Of a DNA stretch of 64,000 nucleotides, positions 1 through 12,345 are shown in pieces (the stretch's first letter is position 1; each line of letters opens with the position of its first letter). The translations under genes were made by a program, and so were the position numbers. Origin of the DNA: Sambucus nigra (taxonomy: Eukaryota > Streptophyta > Magnoliopsida > Dipsacales > Adoxaceae); assembly GCA_949130495.1 (NCBI GenBank), contig OX422216.1:361236605-361300604 (forward strand), in the 5' to 3' direction. The notes below the pieces were generated by a model. That model ran no database searches, was not told the origin of the DNA, and was given only the letters and a program-made list of their open reading frames with translations.

Positions 1-1289
1 TTAGTCTTTTCACGGCTTGGGTACTGGCCCAACATCTACACAGAAGTTGTATCCCTCCTTACAAGCTTCGCATGGCCATAAACAGTGCGCGATTCCGATT
101 CAGAACGAAGAAGTTATGACGATTTCAGCGGACGGGAAATCCAAGCAGCCCAAAATAGCAATGCAGTGTGTTGATACCTTCTTGATCGATCGATCGACCA
201 AAGGGGTTGATTGATCGATCCTTCTCGACAGTCGGATATTTTATCAACCATCGATCGATCGACCAAAGGGGTTGTTGATCGACCCATCCCCTGTTTCCAG
301 GAGATAATTTGCCTTTTATTTTCTTTTCTTTACTTATTCCAACTTACTATAAAAACCAATTTTGTTGTAATAATCAGATATTAACGTTTTAGGATAGGTT
401 TTATCTTGGGGTTTGAGGGTTTTGGAGAGTTCTTCTTCAATTGTTCTTGGTTTGACACCCCATTTGGGTTGAATGTTGCACTATTCATCATCCTCTCCAT
501 TAATATAGTTTGTATTCCTTAATTTCTTGCTTTGCAGTGTAATTTCCATGCTTTCTAATTTAGGTTTACATGCTTTCTTTACTTGCTTTCTAGTATACAT
601 TTATCGCGTTTATTTACACACTTTCATTTACCGCATTTTTATGATGCTTTCTAGCTAATTTAAATTAGATTGTGTTTGAATGGAACTCACTCGGGTTGAC
701 GCATTACTTGTCTTTGGTGATGGTGTTTATGGGTCTATTTCGGGTGCGTAGTCCTAGTTATTGCGCCTTGGAGATTTGACGGGGAATATCATGTATGTCC
801 CGTGCTTACGACCTTGCGTGCGCAATTTTCGGGATATTTATTGACGCCAAAATCTTATTAGGCATTTATGCGGATTTAGGGGGGTGATAACCATTGGTTC
901 AATTGACTGCCAAAATGAGACGCATTCTAAATAACTCATCGACCCATGTATCCATTTATACAAATTAACTCGGGTGAGGGATATTCGACGCAACCTATAG
1001 TTTTTACTCACTTTGTTAATCTAGTTTCAATACACTCGCCTAGATTAATCTTTCCCTTTTATTTATCCTTTATTTTGTTTGTAATCATCCTTTACACTTT
1101 TATTTCGGAGTATTAAATCGTATAAACTCTACCAACTCGTCTTTGTGTATATTTTTGATACCCGACTTACCGCTATACTCACTAGTTGAGTGTAGTCGTA
1201 ATTTACGTTTTTGTATAGTTTAGGTGAGCCGAATTCAAAACGACGGGCGCGCAGGTGACTCTTGCGCCGCGGAAAAACCCCGTCTATCA
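1..1289 (+). repeat. Left LTR, partial
   Basis: It matches 4915-6214 almost throughout with scattered substitutions. It ends in CTATCA just before the primer site. A TATA-like box lies at about 347-356 (ACTATAAAAA). Clusters of overlapping GATC/TCGA palindromes lie at about 180-290. Confidence 0.85.
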
Positions 1290-1291
1290 AA

Positions 1292-1309
1292 TGGCACCGT
1301 TGCCGGGGA
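1292..1309 (+). other. Primer-binding site (TGGCACCGTTGCCGGGGA)
   Basis: It starts two bases after the LTR end. This 18-mer differs by one base from the TGGCGCCGTTGCCGGGGA type common in plant Athila-class Ty3/gypsy elements. I believe the primer is a tRNA-Asp type but have not aligned it. Confidence 0.75.
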
Positions 1310-1418
1310 TGAGTTTATTTTAGACTTTATTTGATTTAGTATTTCATAGTATTTTCTTTCTATTTGTATTATTTGCTAATATTTTGCAGGACTTCCACAT
1401 TTGAGCACTTAGAAACGC

Positions 1419-2600
1419 TTGAATTTCCCGCACGCACTTACTTTGTGGAATTCGCCATTTCGAGCCAATTTTGGGGTAAGCATTTCTTATTCCAATTCTT
1501 TTGGTAATCATTATTATGATTCTCAAAATGCTCATAGTCCTATGACTTTCGGTCAATACTTGGAATCCCAAAAATTTGCAAATTCACATATTACTTTGGG
1601 CGAGTATAACGAAAGTCAAAACTTGGGTTATTTGAATTTTGATGATGATGATAATGATTTTGGGCCTTTACCTCCTTATAATAGGAATTTTGAAACGAAT
1701 TCGAATAGTTTTCAAAATTCTTATAATAATGAATTTTCGTTTAAGTTCGATGGTAATTTTCAACGCTCCCACTTTCATGTATCCGCACCTCGTCCTATGA
1801 CATTCGGTGAGGGCTTGCGTATGTATGAAAATGAGAAAATTGAAAATCGTTATCGGGAAGAAAATCATTGTTGGGAACATGAGTTGGATTTATTATTTGA
1901 GTTCGACGACGATTTTTCTTCCGAGACTTTCGAAGTCGAAGAATGTTTTGAACCAAATGAGGTACTTTTGCCTACTTTGGAGCAAACCGTTCTAGATTTT
2001 GCCCATTGCATAATAGATATTTAAAGTGAGGATGAAAATGACGTAATATCTATTTTCAATGAAATGATTTCTTCTTTGGCCCCCCAAAGAAGAACATTTC
2101 ATTGAAACTGATATTATTTCCTTGAAAACTCAATCTTCATGCGATGATGATTCATCTAATAAGTTTGAATTTCTTTCACCCCATTTTCATTCTCTGTTAT
2201 CACACCGTCACAAGTAACCGATGATTCGGTTTCAAACTTTAATGTTTTAAACCTTTTCACCGATGAGGAGTACTTGCTCGAGTCGCCCTCCACAATCGCG
2301 TCTTTGTCTTCATGTGTGCCACCTCCTATTCCAATTTCAAAATTGTTGGGAGGTTATTCGGCTTTTCTCGGTCCCCACATGTTTTTGTCACCCGTTCAAT
2401 CCAAACCCCCCATCGTCCCTCCAAAACTTTTAATTGGCGATGGTTCCTTTCATCCGCCTTACACATGCCTTTCGTTGTTCAAACGAAATTCATATTTTTT
2501 GGAAGGCATTCTTATATGTGAGAGTACACCGGTTATCCTCCAAAGTCAAATCGTTTTTGCGGTGGACCCTCAACTATTTAGACTTCTAGTGTATAGTTAG
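1419..2600 (+). pseudogene. Broken internal ORF of the Athila-like element, function unknown
   Basis: The open frame runs 1419-2021 (201 aa) with a TAA at 2022. The reading continues in another frame from about 2089 (a Glu-Glu-His stretch) after a C-run near 2080. It returns to the first frame after a second C-run near 2178 and ends at TAG 2598-2600. Allowing those two slips, the product is about 390 residues. It is rich in Asn, Phe, Ser, Asp and Glu, with an acidic DDDDND run. Three copies of a short motif (T-F/L-G-Q/E) occur near residues 42, 59 and 127. The C-terminal part has a proline-rich stretch and a conserved-looking GDGSFHPPYTC segment. I do not recognise the family: there is no zinc knuckle or catalytic motif. 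By position it occupies the gag site. Whether the slips are real decay or sequence errors in C-runs is not known. Confidence 0.5.
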
Positions 2601-4686
2601 TGTGAAGTCTAAATAGTAGGTTTTATATAGTTAGTTTTTTATTCTTTCTTTATTTTTATTTTTTCTTTCTTTTTAATTTAGTCTAGTGTAATTAGTTAAC
2701 TTTTTGTTATTTTTTTTGCTATGCTCGGTACTAACTTATTTTGTAGATTCGTTGGACTTGTTCTTATGGGGATCGCTCCAATTTTGGGTAATATTGCTCT
2801 TTTCCTCTCTTTGACTTGGTTCTTAATTTACATTGAGGACAATGTCAAGTTTTAAGTTAGGGGGTGTGGGATATTCTATCCATTTGTTTATTTAGTCCAT
2901 GTTTTTTCTCGCATGTTAGTTACTTAGTATGCTTTTCTTAGAAACATTGAAAATTTCAAAAATATTTTCTTTCTTTTTTCTCCTTTGTTGGGCATTTTGC
3001 CTTTGTTTTTGATGATAAATTTTAATAATTGCCCAATTCAATTGACAACCCAATGATGTATGTTCTCGATTTTAGAAGTTATTATACTTTAGTCCTTGAT
3101 TATTGATATTATGAATAACTTCATGAATTAAACTTTAATCCCGTGAGCACAAGCACTTTTCTTGCTATATTGATATGGTTTAAGATTTTTATAACTCGGT
3201 AATCTTTTGTTGCATTGTATATACTTACACCTTGTACGATTTGTACCTTTTATCGTTTGTGAGTGTATACACTATTCTTTTCTCATTGAAAACGTTGAAT
3301 TCGTCGGTAATCTCTCTATTCGTTCATTTGATTGTTCATTAATTGAGTTCTTACTTGAAATGTGTTACTTGAGCATGATTTTCATATATTTTTTTGACTC
3401 GAGAATTGTGTAAACTTTGTGAAATGATCATAGGCCCTCTTTGTTATATCACCCATATTAGCCTTGACCTCACCCTTATATGTTTACCCTCGTTAACCCC
3501 TTTGAGCCTAAATATAGCCTTTCGTTTCATAACCCCATTCCCATAAACAACTCTAAATTGGAGTTTTAGCCCATACATACACTTTCCATACCATTGTTTG
3601 CATTGTTACTTGGGATTGAATGATGTTGTTAGGCATATGATAGTTTGAAAAGTAAAGAAAAAGTAAAGAAGAAAAAGTAAAGAAAAAAGTGATGAAAAAG
3701 AGAAAGAAAAAAGCAAAAGAAAACAGGAGAAAAAGAAGAAAAGAAAGAAAAAAGAAGGTTGTAAATGCTGTGTATAGTTCAATAAGCTGTGATTACTCAC
3801 CAATTATTATATCTAATTATTTTTTGGAACTTGTTTTCCAATTTTGATATTGCCTGAATTTTCCCATTATCCCGAATTTTCATTCCGAACACTTTGAATC
3901 CGTATATACATTCCTTCATTTCTTACCCTAGCATAGCCTACATTACAAACCTATTGAAGTCTTATGTGATATTTAGTGCATGTAATTCAAAAGTTTAAAT
4001 GTTTTGATAATGTATGAAAATGCATTTTTCCTCTTTTAGTGTGTGGTATCCTTTCATTGAGATTACAATTTTTCAGTTTATATATAGCGTTCTTCATTTG
4101 TGACATGTGCGGGACCTAGTTTCCATTTACATTTAATCTTTATGCCCGCATGTTCCGTGTGTTGCCTCCCTGTTTCGAGTGAATTCACTTGATGAGTGTA
4201 ATGCCCATGAGGATTAAATATATGCTTGCTTTGATTAGTATTCGGTTTATTTATGTTTTTGCTAAATCACACTTTGCATGTGCTCACTCCCCCTCCCACA
4301 TTTTAAGGTTTCAATTCTATGAGGTGCATTCTATAATGTAAATGATTTGGACTTTTGCTTGAATTCATTCATGTTGCTAATAATGCGTATGAAATCTTTT
4401 TCGCTATTGTTGGGCTTATCGCATGTTGGTTTCGGCATATTTTGAGGAAACCATGTGATGTTTGTGGGTACCATCTCTGAAAACCCTCACGAGACGACAC
4501 TCGTTCACTAGGGCGACCTAGGGGTTTAACGGCTTATTGCATACGCTAAATACAATCGAATCACCCGCGAAAGTGGCCTTTTTCTTTTATACCATACTTT
4601 TGTACTATCTCCTACTTTTGGTTTGCTTATAGTTCTTGTTGCATCCTATTTCATTGCTAGGGACTAAGAATGTGTAAGTTAGGGGG
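2601..4686 (+). other. Untranslated 3' half of the Athila-like interior
   Basis: About 2.1 kb without a credible gene. It contains an internal PPT-like motif (2854-2869), a purine-rich tract of A and G at about 3640-3758, and the true PPT at its end. The short frames here are interrupted and low in complexity. Part of it (about 4485-4680) is related in reverse orientation to 41590-41790. Confidence 0.6.
2854..2869 (+). other. Internal polypurine-tract-like motif
   Basis: AAGTTAGGGGGTGTGG is almost the same as the PPT/LTR junction at 4676-4690. It lies soon after the ORF, preceded by attgaggacaatgtcaag, a context I associate with the end of coding sequence in plant Ty3/gypsy elements. Confidence 0.5.
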
Positions 4687-4688
4687 TG
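4676..4688 (+). other. Polypurine tract upstream of the right LTR
   Basis: AAGTTAGGGGGTG stands directly before the LTR start TGATCATACG. It is the expected primer site for plus-strand DNA synthesis. Confidence 0.7.
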
Positions 4689-6214
4689 TGATCATACGTA
4701 GATATTGCGTATTTCATCCCTTGAATCGATGCATTTTATCCCCCTCGGGTATCTTATTCCCTATATTTATGCTCGTTAACCAGACAACCTCGGATTTCTA
4801 CGTTAACATGTTTTTCAAGGGTTAATTGAGCTTTTATACGTATTTGGATGCTAAGTGTGAAGTTCAGACACATTCTGCTCTATTTCTGTACGCGATCGCA
4901 CGTTCAAGGTAATTTTAGTCTTTTCACAGCTTGGGCACCTGGCCTAACATCTACATGTAAGTTGTAGACCTCTTCGTAAGCTTCGCGTGGATGCAAACGG
5001 TGTACGATTCCGATTCAGAACGAAGAAGTTACGACGAGTTCAACGGACGAGAAATCCAAGCAGCCCAAAATAGCAATGCAGTGTGCTGATACCTGCTTGA
5101 TCAATCGATCGACCAAAGGGTTCGATCGATTGATCCTTCTCGATAGTGGGATATTTTATCAACCATGGATCGATCGACCAAAGGGGTCGATCGATCAATC
5201 CCCTATTTCCAGGAGATATTTTTCCTTTTATTTTCTTTTCTCTTTTCTTTTCTTTACTTATTCCAACTTACTATAAATACCAATTTTGTTGTAATAATCG
5301 GATATTAACGTTTTAGGATAGATTTTAGCTTAGGGTTTGAGGGTTTTGGAGAGTTCTTCTTCAATTGTTCTTGGTTTGACACCCCATTTGGGTTGAATGG
5401 TTCACTATTCATCATCCTCTCCATTAATATAGTTTGAATTCCTTAATTTATTGCTCCGTAGTTTAATTTCCATGCTTTCTAATTTAGGTTTACATGCTTT
5501 TTTTACTCGCTTTCTAGTGTAGATTTATCACGTTTATTTACACGCTTTCATTTACTGCGTTTTTATGATGCTTTCTAGCTAATTTAAATTAGGTTGTGTT
5601 TGGATGGAACTCACTTGGGTTGACGCATTGTTTGGCTTTGGTGATGGTGTTTACGGGTCTATTTCGGGTGCATTGTCCTAGTTATTGCGCCTAGGAGATT
5701 TGACGGGGCATATCATGTATGTCCCATTCTTACGACCTTGCGTGCGCAATTTTTGGGATATTTATTGACGCCAAAATCTTATTAGGCATTTATGCGGATT
5801 TAGGGGGGTGATAACCATTGGTTCAATTGACTGCCGAAATGAGACGCATTCTAAATAACTCTTCGACCCATGTATCCATTTTACACAAATTAACTCGGGT
5901 GAGGGATATTCGATGCAACCTATATTTTTTACTCACTTTGCTAATCTAGTTTCAATACACTCGCCTAGATTAATATTTCCCTTTTATTTATCTTTTATTT
6001 TGTTTCTAATCATCTTTTACACTTTTATTTCGCAGTATTAAATCGTATAAACTCTAGCAACTCGTCTCTGTGGATATTTTCGATACTCGACTTACCACTA
6101 TACTCATTAGTTGAGTGTAGTCATAATTTAGTTTGTTTTATAGTTTAGGTGAGCCGAATTCAAAACGACCGGCGCGTAGGTGACTCTCGGGCCACGACAA
6201 AACGCCATCTATCA
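4689..6214 (+). repeat. Right LTR, 1526 bp
   Basis: It begins TGAT and ends ATCA, giving short perfect inverted ends. A TATA box CTATAAATA is at 5271-5279. GATC-palindrome clusters at about 5095-5205 match those in the left LTR. The terminal TG could also be placed at 4687. Confidence 0.8.
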
Positions 6215-6900
6215 ACAATACATGTGAGAGTGAATTCGATATACTAGACGTGCATGAACTAGTTCCTTACGATATACCTCCCATCATGACTTCGGTCAAA
6301 CGGTACGATACAGGGGAAACAGTTCAATATACGTCGAAGGTACTTTGCCAATGGAAGGTGAGAGTTATATCACTTAGGCTAACTGTGACATGTTGGATCA
6401 GCGTCCATTGCGAAGTGACCCCCAGTTACAGGATAAAATTTGGTCAATAGCCATTCTCTTTCGGGATGTAGTGTGCAAAATGTATGATTCTTGATTAGTA
6501 TCTTATGGAGAGAGTATATACTAAGCAGGGGATAATGTATAAAAAAGTAAATCTAACATATAGCATGAAGATTATACTATGCATGGATATGTGTGAATAT
6601 CTATAAGTGAGTGTGTGGTAGTGAACCTAATCATGAATCAACTAGTGGTGTGTAATAAGTGTGAGTAAGAAGGGATATATACAAGTGTGATAAGTCGAGG
6701 TGTGCGTTACTGACACACTTAAGCATGGATATTCTAAGTTATGTGTGTAACATGTGGATATAAGTGATCCTAGGTGCACGTGGTGTGAAGTGTACATGCA
6801 GAGTATCTACAAGTGTATGAGTCAGTAGTGATATAAGCCTGATGTATCTATGTGCATAAAAAACTAGAGGGAAAAATGGGAACATACAGGTAGGTGCATA
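6215..6900. other. Unassigned flanking DNA
   Basis: About 690 bp after the Athila-like element. From 6480 it is rich in GTGTG/ATATA words and short direct repeats such as AAGTGTG. No frame, terminal repeat or known motif is convincing. Confidence 0.4.
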
Positions 6901-8380
6901 CGCACATAAGAAAAACATAACACCTATGCAAACAGAGTCTATCCCTCATATGAAAATTGTTCCCAGCGGAGTTTCCACTATGGACATGCTGATTTCGCGT
7001 GCCCCTTCTGCTCTTCTCTCATCTCTCCTTCTTCCCATGAATGGGGTCGGGGAAAGAAAAAGGGGGATGATAAGGTCTCGCGCCCTTTCTCGATCTAAGA
7101 ATGCTCGGCCATCGTCGGTGTAAAATAAATGTAAAGAGATGGAGTCACCGACCTATTGTGCACAAAATAGTTAAACGAGTATGTTGTCGTCTCAAGAGAG
7201 CGGCATCAAAGAAAAGGTGATCCTTACGAAACCAATAGTTCAAAGGGTTTGTGGACTAAGTTAGGGAATGGGAAGGTGTTAGGCACCCATCCCACCCTTT
7301 CGGTCTCCCATGGCCCTGTGTTATTATTTTTCTTTAATTCACCATGAAGTGTGTGTGCATGTATATATAATGGAGATCGGAATCGCCCAACTCATACCAC
7401 AAAGGATATATAGTGAGGTCATCCATATATTGTTCCCAAAATAATATATTGAAAATACAACTTATGCATTTATCGCGATGTTGATTTTTATGGTGAAATG
7501 ATAACATGCGTTGGATAAAACACTAACGAAGATTACAAACATAATATGTATTAAATGATGTAAAAATATGGCAAATTTGGAAATGGGGGATTTTAGGAAA
7601 ATTTAAAAAATTAGGAAATTGGATATTTGGAAAATTGGACTCGAGTCTCGAATTTTAATCTGAAATGTCTACGGAGCCTATAAAGGCATCGAAGTCCACT
7701 TAGTTCACATGCGGAATAGGGGTAGGTTTATCCCATAGATTCGAACGGGATTTTATTATATGTGCACGCATAGAAAAATGTGTTTTCGTTTTGAAAAAGT
7801 GTGATGGATAATCGCCTTCGGAATTTATGGTGTAACCCTCTTTTTGTTTGTTTTGGTCTTTTTTTATAGAAAATAAAGTATGTGCAATATACTAATAAAA
7901 TTGTAAGATATCAGTGTGTATGAACTAAAGTAGAACTAGATTATTAATCTAATGAATTTTATGCAAAAACAAGAAATTTAAAGAGATATGGAAGGATTTG
8001 GACCTTCTTTGAAGCTTGATATTTGATATTGGATGAACTCCCTTGAATGTGAGATGAATATTTCATGAGAGATAATGAGATTTTGCTAAATTGTGTATGA
8101 AAAGGATGGGAATGTAAGATTGAATGAAATTTTACCAAGATCACCGATGCTGATGGATCTGCGGTGTGACTTAGGATTGAGTTCATGCCCTCTATTTATA
8201 GGTTAAGGAGGTCGCCGATTATCATATCCCTACCAATTGGTAAGTAACCCTTGGCACAGTGCCGATTGGTTAGGAAATGGACCTGCCAATCGGTAGTCTC
8301 GTATAGATTTTTTTAGAATAATGGTCATAGAATGTAATCCATTGATCCGAATCATACACGGGGCATACCGTTAGAAAGGT
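6901..8380 (-). mobile_element. LTR-like segment read on the minus strand
   Basis: A TATA box is present on the minus strand (CTATAAATAG, 8192-8201), followed downstream by leader-like sequence. On the same strand, 7130-7310 contains a dyad around GGTGCCTAACACC followed by a GGTGACTCC word. In my recollection these mark the R/U5 end of several plant Ty3/gypsy LTRs (Tat/Ogre group). No matching second LTR is in the window and I cannot fix its ends. There is no gene in it. Confidence 0.35.
8192..8201 (-). promoter_or_regulatory. TATA box of the minus-strand LTR-like segment
   Basis: The minus-strand reading is CTATAAATAG, followed by a start-site-like region (GAGGGCATGAACTC) and an untranslated leader. 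This is consistent with an LTR promoter. Confidence 0.45.
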
Positions 8381-9175
8381 AATTTAGAGAACGTCAAGAG
8401 TCCTTGAGACCTCTCCCGGGTCCGAGGGTTGACTTTAGGTCAAATGTGGCTCAGAAGCGCACATCGGTCCTTCGAATGAGAGATCGTCGGACAGAAACAA
8501 ATCGTTCGTCCTCATGGTAAGTAATATTCTTGCATGGGAGGGACTATTGGAAAGGTTAGGTGAGGTACTTCAACATTCCAAAGAGCTTCACCCATTTCGA
8601 AAAGTTGACCATGGTCAACCGGGGCTCTGAAGCATCCGGTGACCTCTTGGAGTAAAACTGATCATTCGTCCCTTCCATAAGTCAGAATTATGCATGAGGT
8701 GGACTTTTGGAAAGGGTATTCAATAACCTGCATACATTCATTCAGTCTCGTTCGAGGTAATGAGTGTAACTTGGTCAAACGGAGCCCGAGAGCGCCCATT
8801 GGCCTTCGGATCAGTTTTATGGGAAAACGGATCGTTTGTCTGAACAGTTATGCTATTTCGTGAATGGGGTGGACCTTTAGAAAGGGGTTCCAGTTATCTC
8901 TAAAGATTCAAAGATCTTTTTCTCCGTTAATGAAGTTGATTGGCGTCAAATCGAGGCCCGAGAGCGACTGGTGGCCTCAAGATTGATTTTCGATAGTAAA
9001 ATGGTTCATTCGATTGAACAATTATGCTAATACGTGCATATGGGAGACCATTGGAAATGGGTTTCAGATTCATTAGATGATTAAACTATCTTTTTCTCTG
9101 ATGATAGAGTTGACTAGAGTCAAACGGGGCATGGGAGCGCTCGATGGCCTCTAGATCGGTACTCAGAGTATGACC
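8380..9175. repeat. Diverged tandem repeat, about 5 units of 160-175 bp
   Basis: The anchor GGTCAA (or a variant) followed by a CCCGAGAGCG-like word recurs near 8438, 8613, 8773, 8944 and 9117. A GGACYWTTGGAAA word recurs between anchors. Units are strongly diverged, so this is an old array. It shares no obvious sequence with the next array. Confidence 0.65.
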
Positions 9176-9239
9176 TAGGGTTTGTAGTGCAATGGGGAGG
9201 TGATAGGGACCTAAGGCGAGACTTAATGGGTCCTAGAAT

Positions 9240-12200
9240 TTGTTGTTTACAAATACTTTAAAATCCAAGTTCTATTCTCAAACCGAGACGACGGATGGGC
9301 GGATGATTCCTAAGTGTTACGCTAGACCTGCATGAGGTGTTCGTGTTGCTCGCGGTGCCGTTTGGGGAAGGGGGTTGGTGGAGTCTGCCCCTCATGGCAC
9401 ATTTTTAAGTGTAAGTTTTCATACATACAAATCTAGGTTCTATTCTCAAAATGGGAGTTCTGTGACTATGTGGCTAGTTGTTGCATGTTACGAGGGACAC
9501 GCATGAGGTATTCATGCAACTCGCAGTGCTAATTGGCGGGGCTGGGGGGAGTTGGTTGCATCCGTTCACTCGCGGCACGCTTTAAAGCCTAAGTGTTCTT
9601 ACTTTCCAATTTGGTTCCTATTCTCAAACCGAGGGTCCTATAAATGTGTGCCTGTCGTAACATTTTAAGTTGGATGTGTATAAGGTGTTTGTGCAGCTCG
9701 TGGGCCCATTTTTTTTTTTTTGGGGGGGGGGGGCTTATTTCCCCTGGAGGAAAGTTTTCAAGCCTAAATGTTCCTATTTTCAAATTTGGGTCCTATTTTG
9801 AAATTGGGATTCTCTCTATTAGGCTATCGATTTCTATGTGTTATGTTGGACGCGCACGAGGTCTTCATGCTATTCTTGGTGACGTTTAGGGGGGGGGGGG
9901 GGGGGGGGGGGATTGGTGGCATCCTCCCCCTCGCAGCACATTTTCAAACCTGTGTGTTCATATTTTAAAATTAAGGTCCTATTATAAAATCAAGAGTCAT
10001 GCGACAATGCAATCAATTGCTAATTTACCTTGAATGTGCACGAGGTGTTCGCACTGCTCGCGGTGCCATTTGGGGGGTGGGGGAGTTCATGGCATCTGCC
10101 TCCTTGCAGCAGTTTTTCAAGCCTAAGTTTCCATTTTTTCAAATTGAGGTTCAATTCTCAAATTGGGAGTCCTATGCTTTTGCGGTCGGTTGTTATGTGT
10201 TACGTTGGATGTGCCCAAGGTGTTTGTGTCGCTCGCAATGACACTATGTCTGTGGGTGGGGGGGGGGGGGGTGGGGTGGGGTGTTTGTGGCATCCGCACA
10301 ATCGAAGTACGTTTTCAAGCCTGAGTGTTCCTATTTAAAAGTCCAGGTTCTATTCTCAAATCAGGAGTCACGCGACTGGGTAACCAGTTGCTACGTGTTA
10401 TTTTGTACATGTACGTGGTGTTCGTACTTCTCGTGTTGCAATTTGGGGGTGGTGTTGGTGGCATCCTCCCCCTCGTGGCACGTTTTCAAGCCTAATTGTT
10501 CCTACTTTCAAATCCGGGTCCTATTCTCAAACCGGGAGTCCCACCACTACGCGAATGATTGCTATGTGTTATGTTGGATATGCATGAGGTGTTCGTGCTA
10601 CCCGTAGTTCCATTTGGGTGGGGTTTGTGGCATCCACCCTCGTGACTCGTTTTCAAGCATAAGTGCTCCTACTTTCATATCTAGGTCCTATTCTTAAACT
10701 AGGACTCCTACACTGTGCGGATTGTTTCTACGTGTTATGATGGATGCGCACGAGGTGTTCGTGTCACTCGCGGTACCGTTTGGGAGGGGGTTGGCGGTGT
10801 CTGACCACTCACAGAACGTTTTCAAGACTATGTGTGCCTATTTGAAAATGTGGGTCCTATTCTTGAATCGGAAGCCTTGGAACTGTGCGATTGGTTTATA
10901 TGTTTTACGTTGTACGAGCACGATATGTTCGTGCCACTCGCCTTTCAGTTTGTGGTGGGGGGGGGGGGGGGGGGACTCGCAGCACGTTTTCATGACAAAG
11001 TGTGCCTATTTTCAAATTTGGATGCTATTCTCAAATCGAAAGTCCTGTGACTGCGTAGCCAATTTCTACGTGTTACAATGGACACGCATAAGGTGCTCGT
11101 GCCATTTTTTCAAGCCTAAGTGTGCCTTTTTTCAATATTTTTTCATATTCCCAAATTTCTAGTCCTGCAACTGCGGAACGGGTTGCTACATGCTACATTG
11201 TACGCGCACGAGGTGTTCATGCCACCCGCGATGTCCTTTGGGGGAGGATGGTGGTGTTCCCCCACTCGAGGCACATTTTCAAGGTTAAGTGTGTCTATTT
11301 TTAAATTCGAATTCTCTTATCAATATGAATGTTCTATGACTATGCGACCAGTTTCTATATGTTATGTTGTACACGAACGAGGTGTTCGTGCTACATGTGG
11401 TGCCGTTTGGGGGGTCAGTTGACTCCACCCACTCGCGGCACGTTTTAAAGCCAAAGTGTACCTACATTCAAATTTGGTTCCTATTCTCAAATCAGGAGTT
11501 CAAAAACTTTGGGACCAGACAATACGTGCTATGTTGGATGAGTACGAGGTGTTTATGCCACTCTCCGTGTAGTTTTTTAGGGGGGGTTAGTGGGGTCCCC
11601 CAACTCGTGGCACATTTTCAAGCCTAAGTGTGCTTATTTTATAATTTGGGTCCTATTCTCAAACCGGGACTCTCGCGACTGCACGGATGGTTGCTATGTG
11701 TTAGTTTGGATGTGCACGAGGTGTTCATGCCACTCACGGTGCTATTTGGAAGGATGGGGTGAGTTTATCTTGGTCCCCCTACTCGTGGAACATTTTGAAG
11801 CTTAAGTGTTTCTATTTTCAAATTCGGGTCATATTCTCAAATGGGGAGTCCCGCGACTGTGCGATTGGTTGCTACATGTTACGTTGTATGTGGATGAGGT
11901 TTTTGTGATGCTAGTGATGTTGTTCAGGAAGGTTTGTTGGGTCCCCCTACGCGCAGAGAATTTTAATGCCTTGATGTTCCTAATTTCAAATTTCAGTCTT
12001 ATTCTCAAACCAAGTGTCCCGCAACTACGCGACTAGTTGTTATGTTTTACATTGGATGCGAACTAGGTGTTTGTGATGCTTGTGGTGCTATTTGGTGGGG
12101 TGGGGTGGGGGTGGAGGTGAGGGGGTTGGTGGCGTCCTCCCACTCACAGCACGCTTTCAAGCCTAAGTGTGCCTATTTTCAAATTCGAGTCCTATTATCA

Positions 12201-12345
12201 AACTGGGAGTCCCATAAATGTGCAACCACTTGCTACGTGTTTCGCTATATGCTCATGAGGTATTCGTGCCGCTCGTGGTGCAATTTAGAGTGGTTGGTGG
12301 GGTCCTCCCACCTGCGACAAGTTTTCAAGCCTAAGTGCTACAACC
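9240..12345. repeat. Satellite array, 18 monomers of about 172 bp, with G-runs
   Basis: The anchor TATTCTCAAA (with variants) occurs near 9273, 9441, 9619, 9794, 9980, 10153, 10351, 10522, 10689, 10858, 11025, 11147, 11311, 11480, 11653, 11830, 11999 and 12191, a mean spacing of about 172 bp. Each unit also carries TTTTCAAGCCTAAGTGT, GCACGAGGTGTTCGTGC-like and GCGGTGCC words, then a G-rich tract and CACTCGCGGCACG. G-runs reach 23 (9889-9911), 18 (10957-10974), 14 (10258-10271) and about 12 (9722-9733, after a T-run). CGTGCCAC and GTGGCACG words flank the G tract as a small inverted repeat. Open frames crossing the array arise from the repetition and are not genes. Confidence 0.85.

Larger units (their letters stand above)
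1..6214 (+). mobile_element. Pol-less Athila-like Ty3/gypsy LTR retrotransposon, left end outside the window
   Basis: Two direct copies of a long terminal repeat flank about 3.4 kb of internal DNA. The left copy is cut by the window edge: base 1 corresponds to about 4915 in the right copy, so roughly 226 bases are missing. A primer site follows the left LTR and a polypurine tract precedes the right LTR. The internal region holds one broken ORF and no recognisable protease, reverse transcriptase, RNase H or integrase, so the element could move only with enzymes from a relative. The 5-bp target duplication cannot be checked; the bases after the right LTR are acaat. Athila-like is inferred from the primer-site type, the LTR length and the internal PPT-like motif. 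Confidence 0.8.

Noticed and set aside
1292..1309. tRNA gene at the primer site
   Set aside because: Only the 18 bases complementary to a tRNA 3' end are present; no cloverleaf can be formed around them.
3606..3803. Minus-strand frame rich in Phe, Leu and Ser, like a membrane protein
   Set aside because: It is the complement of a purine-rich tract of A and G; low complexity with no other support.
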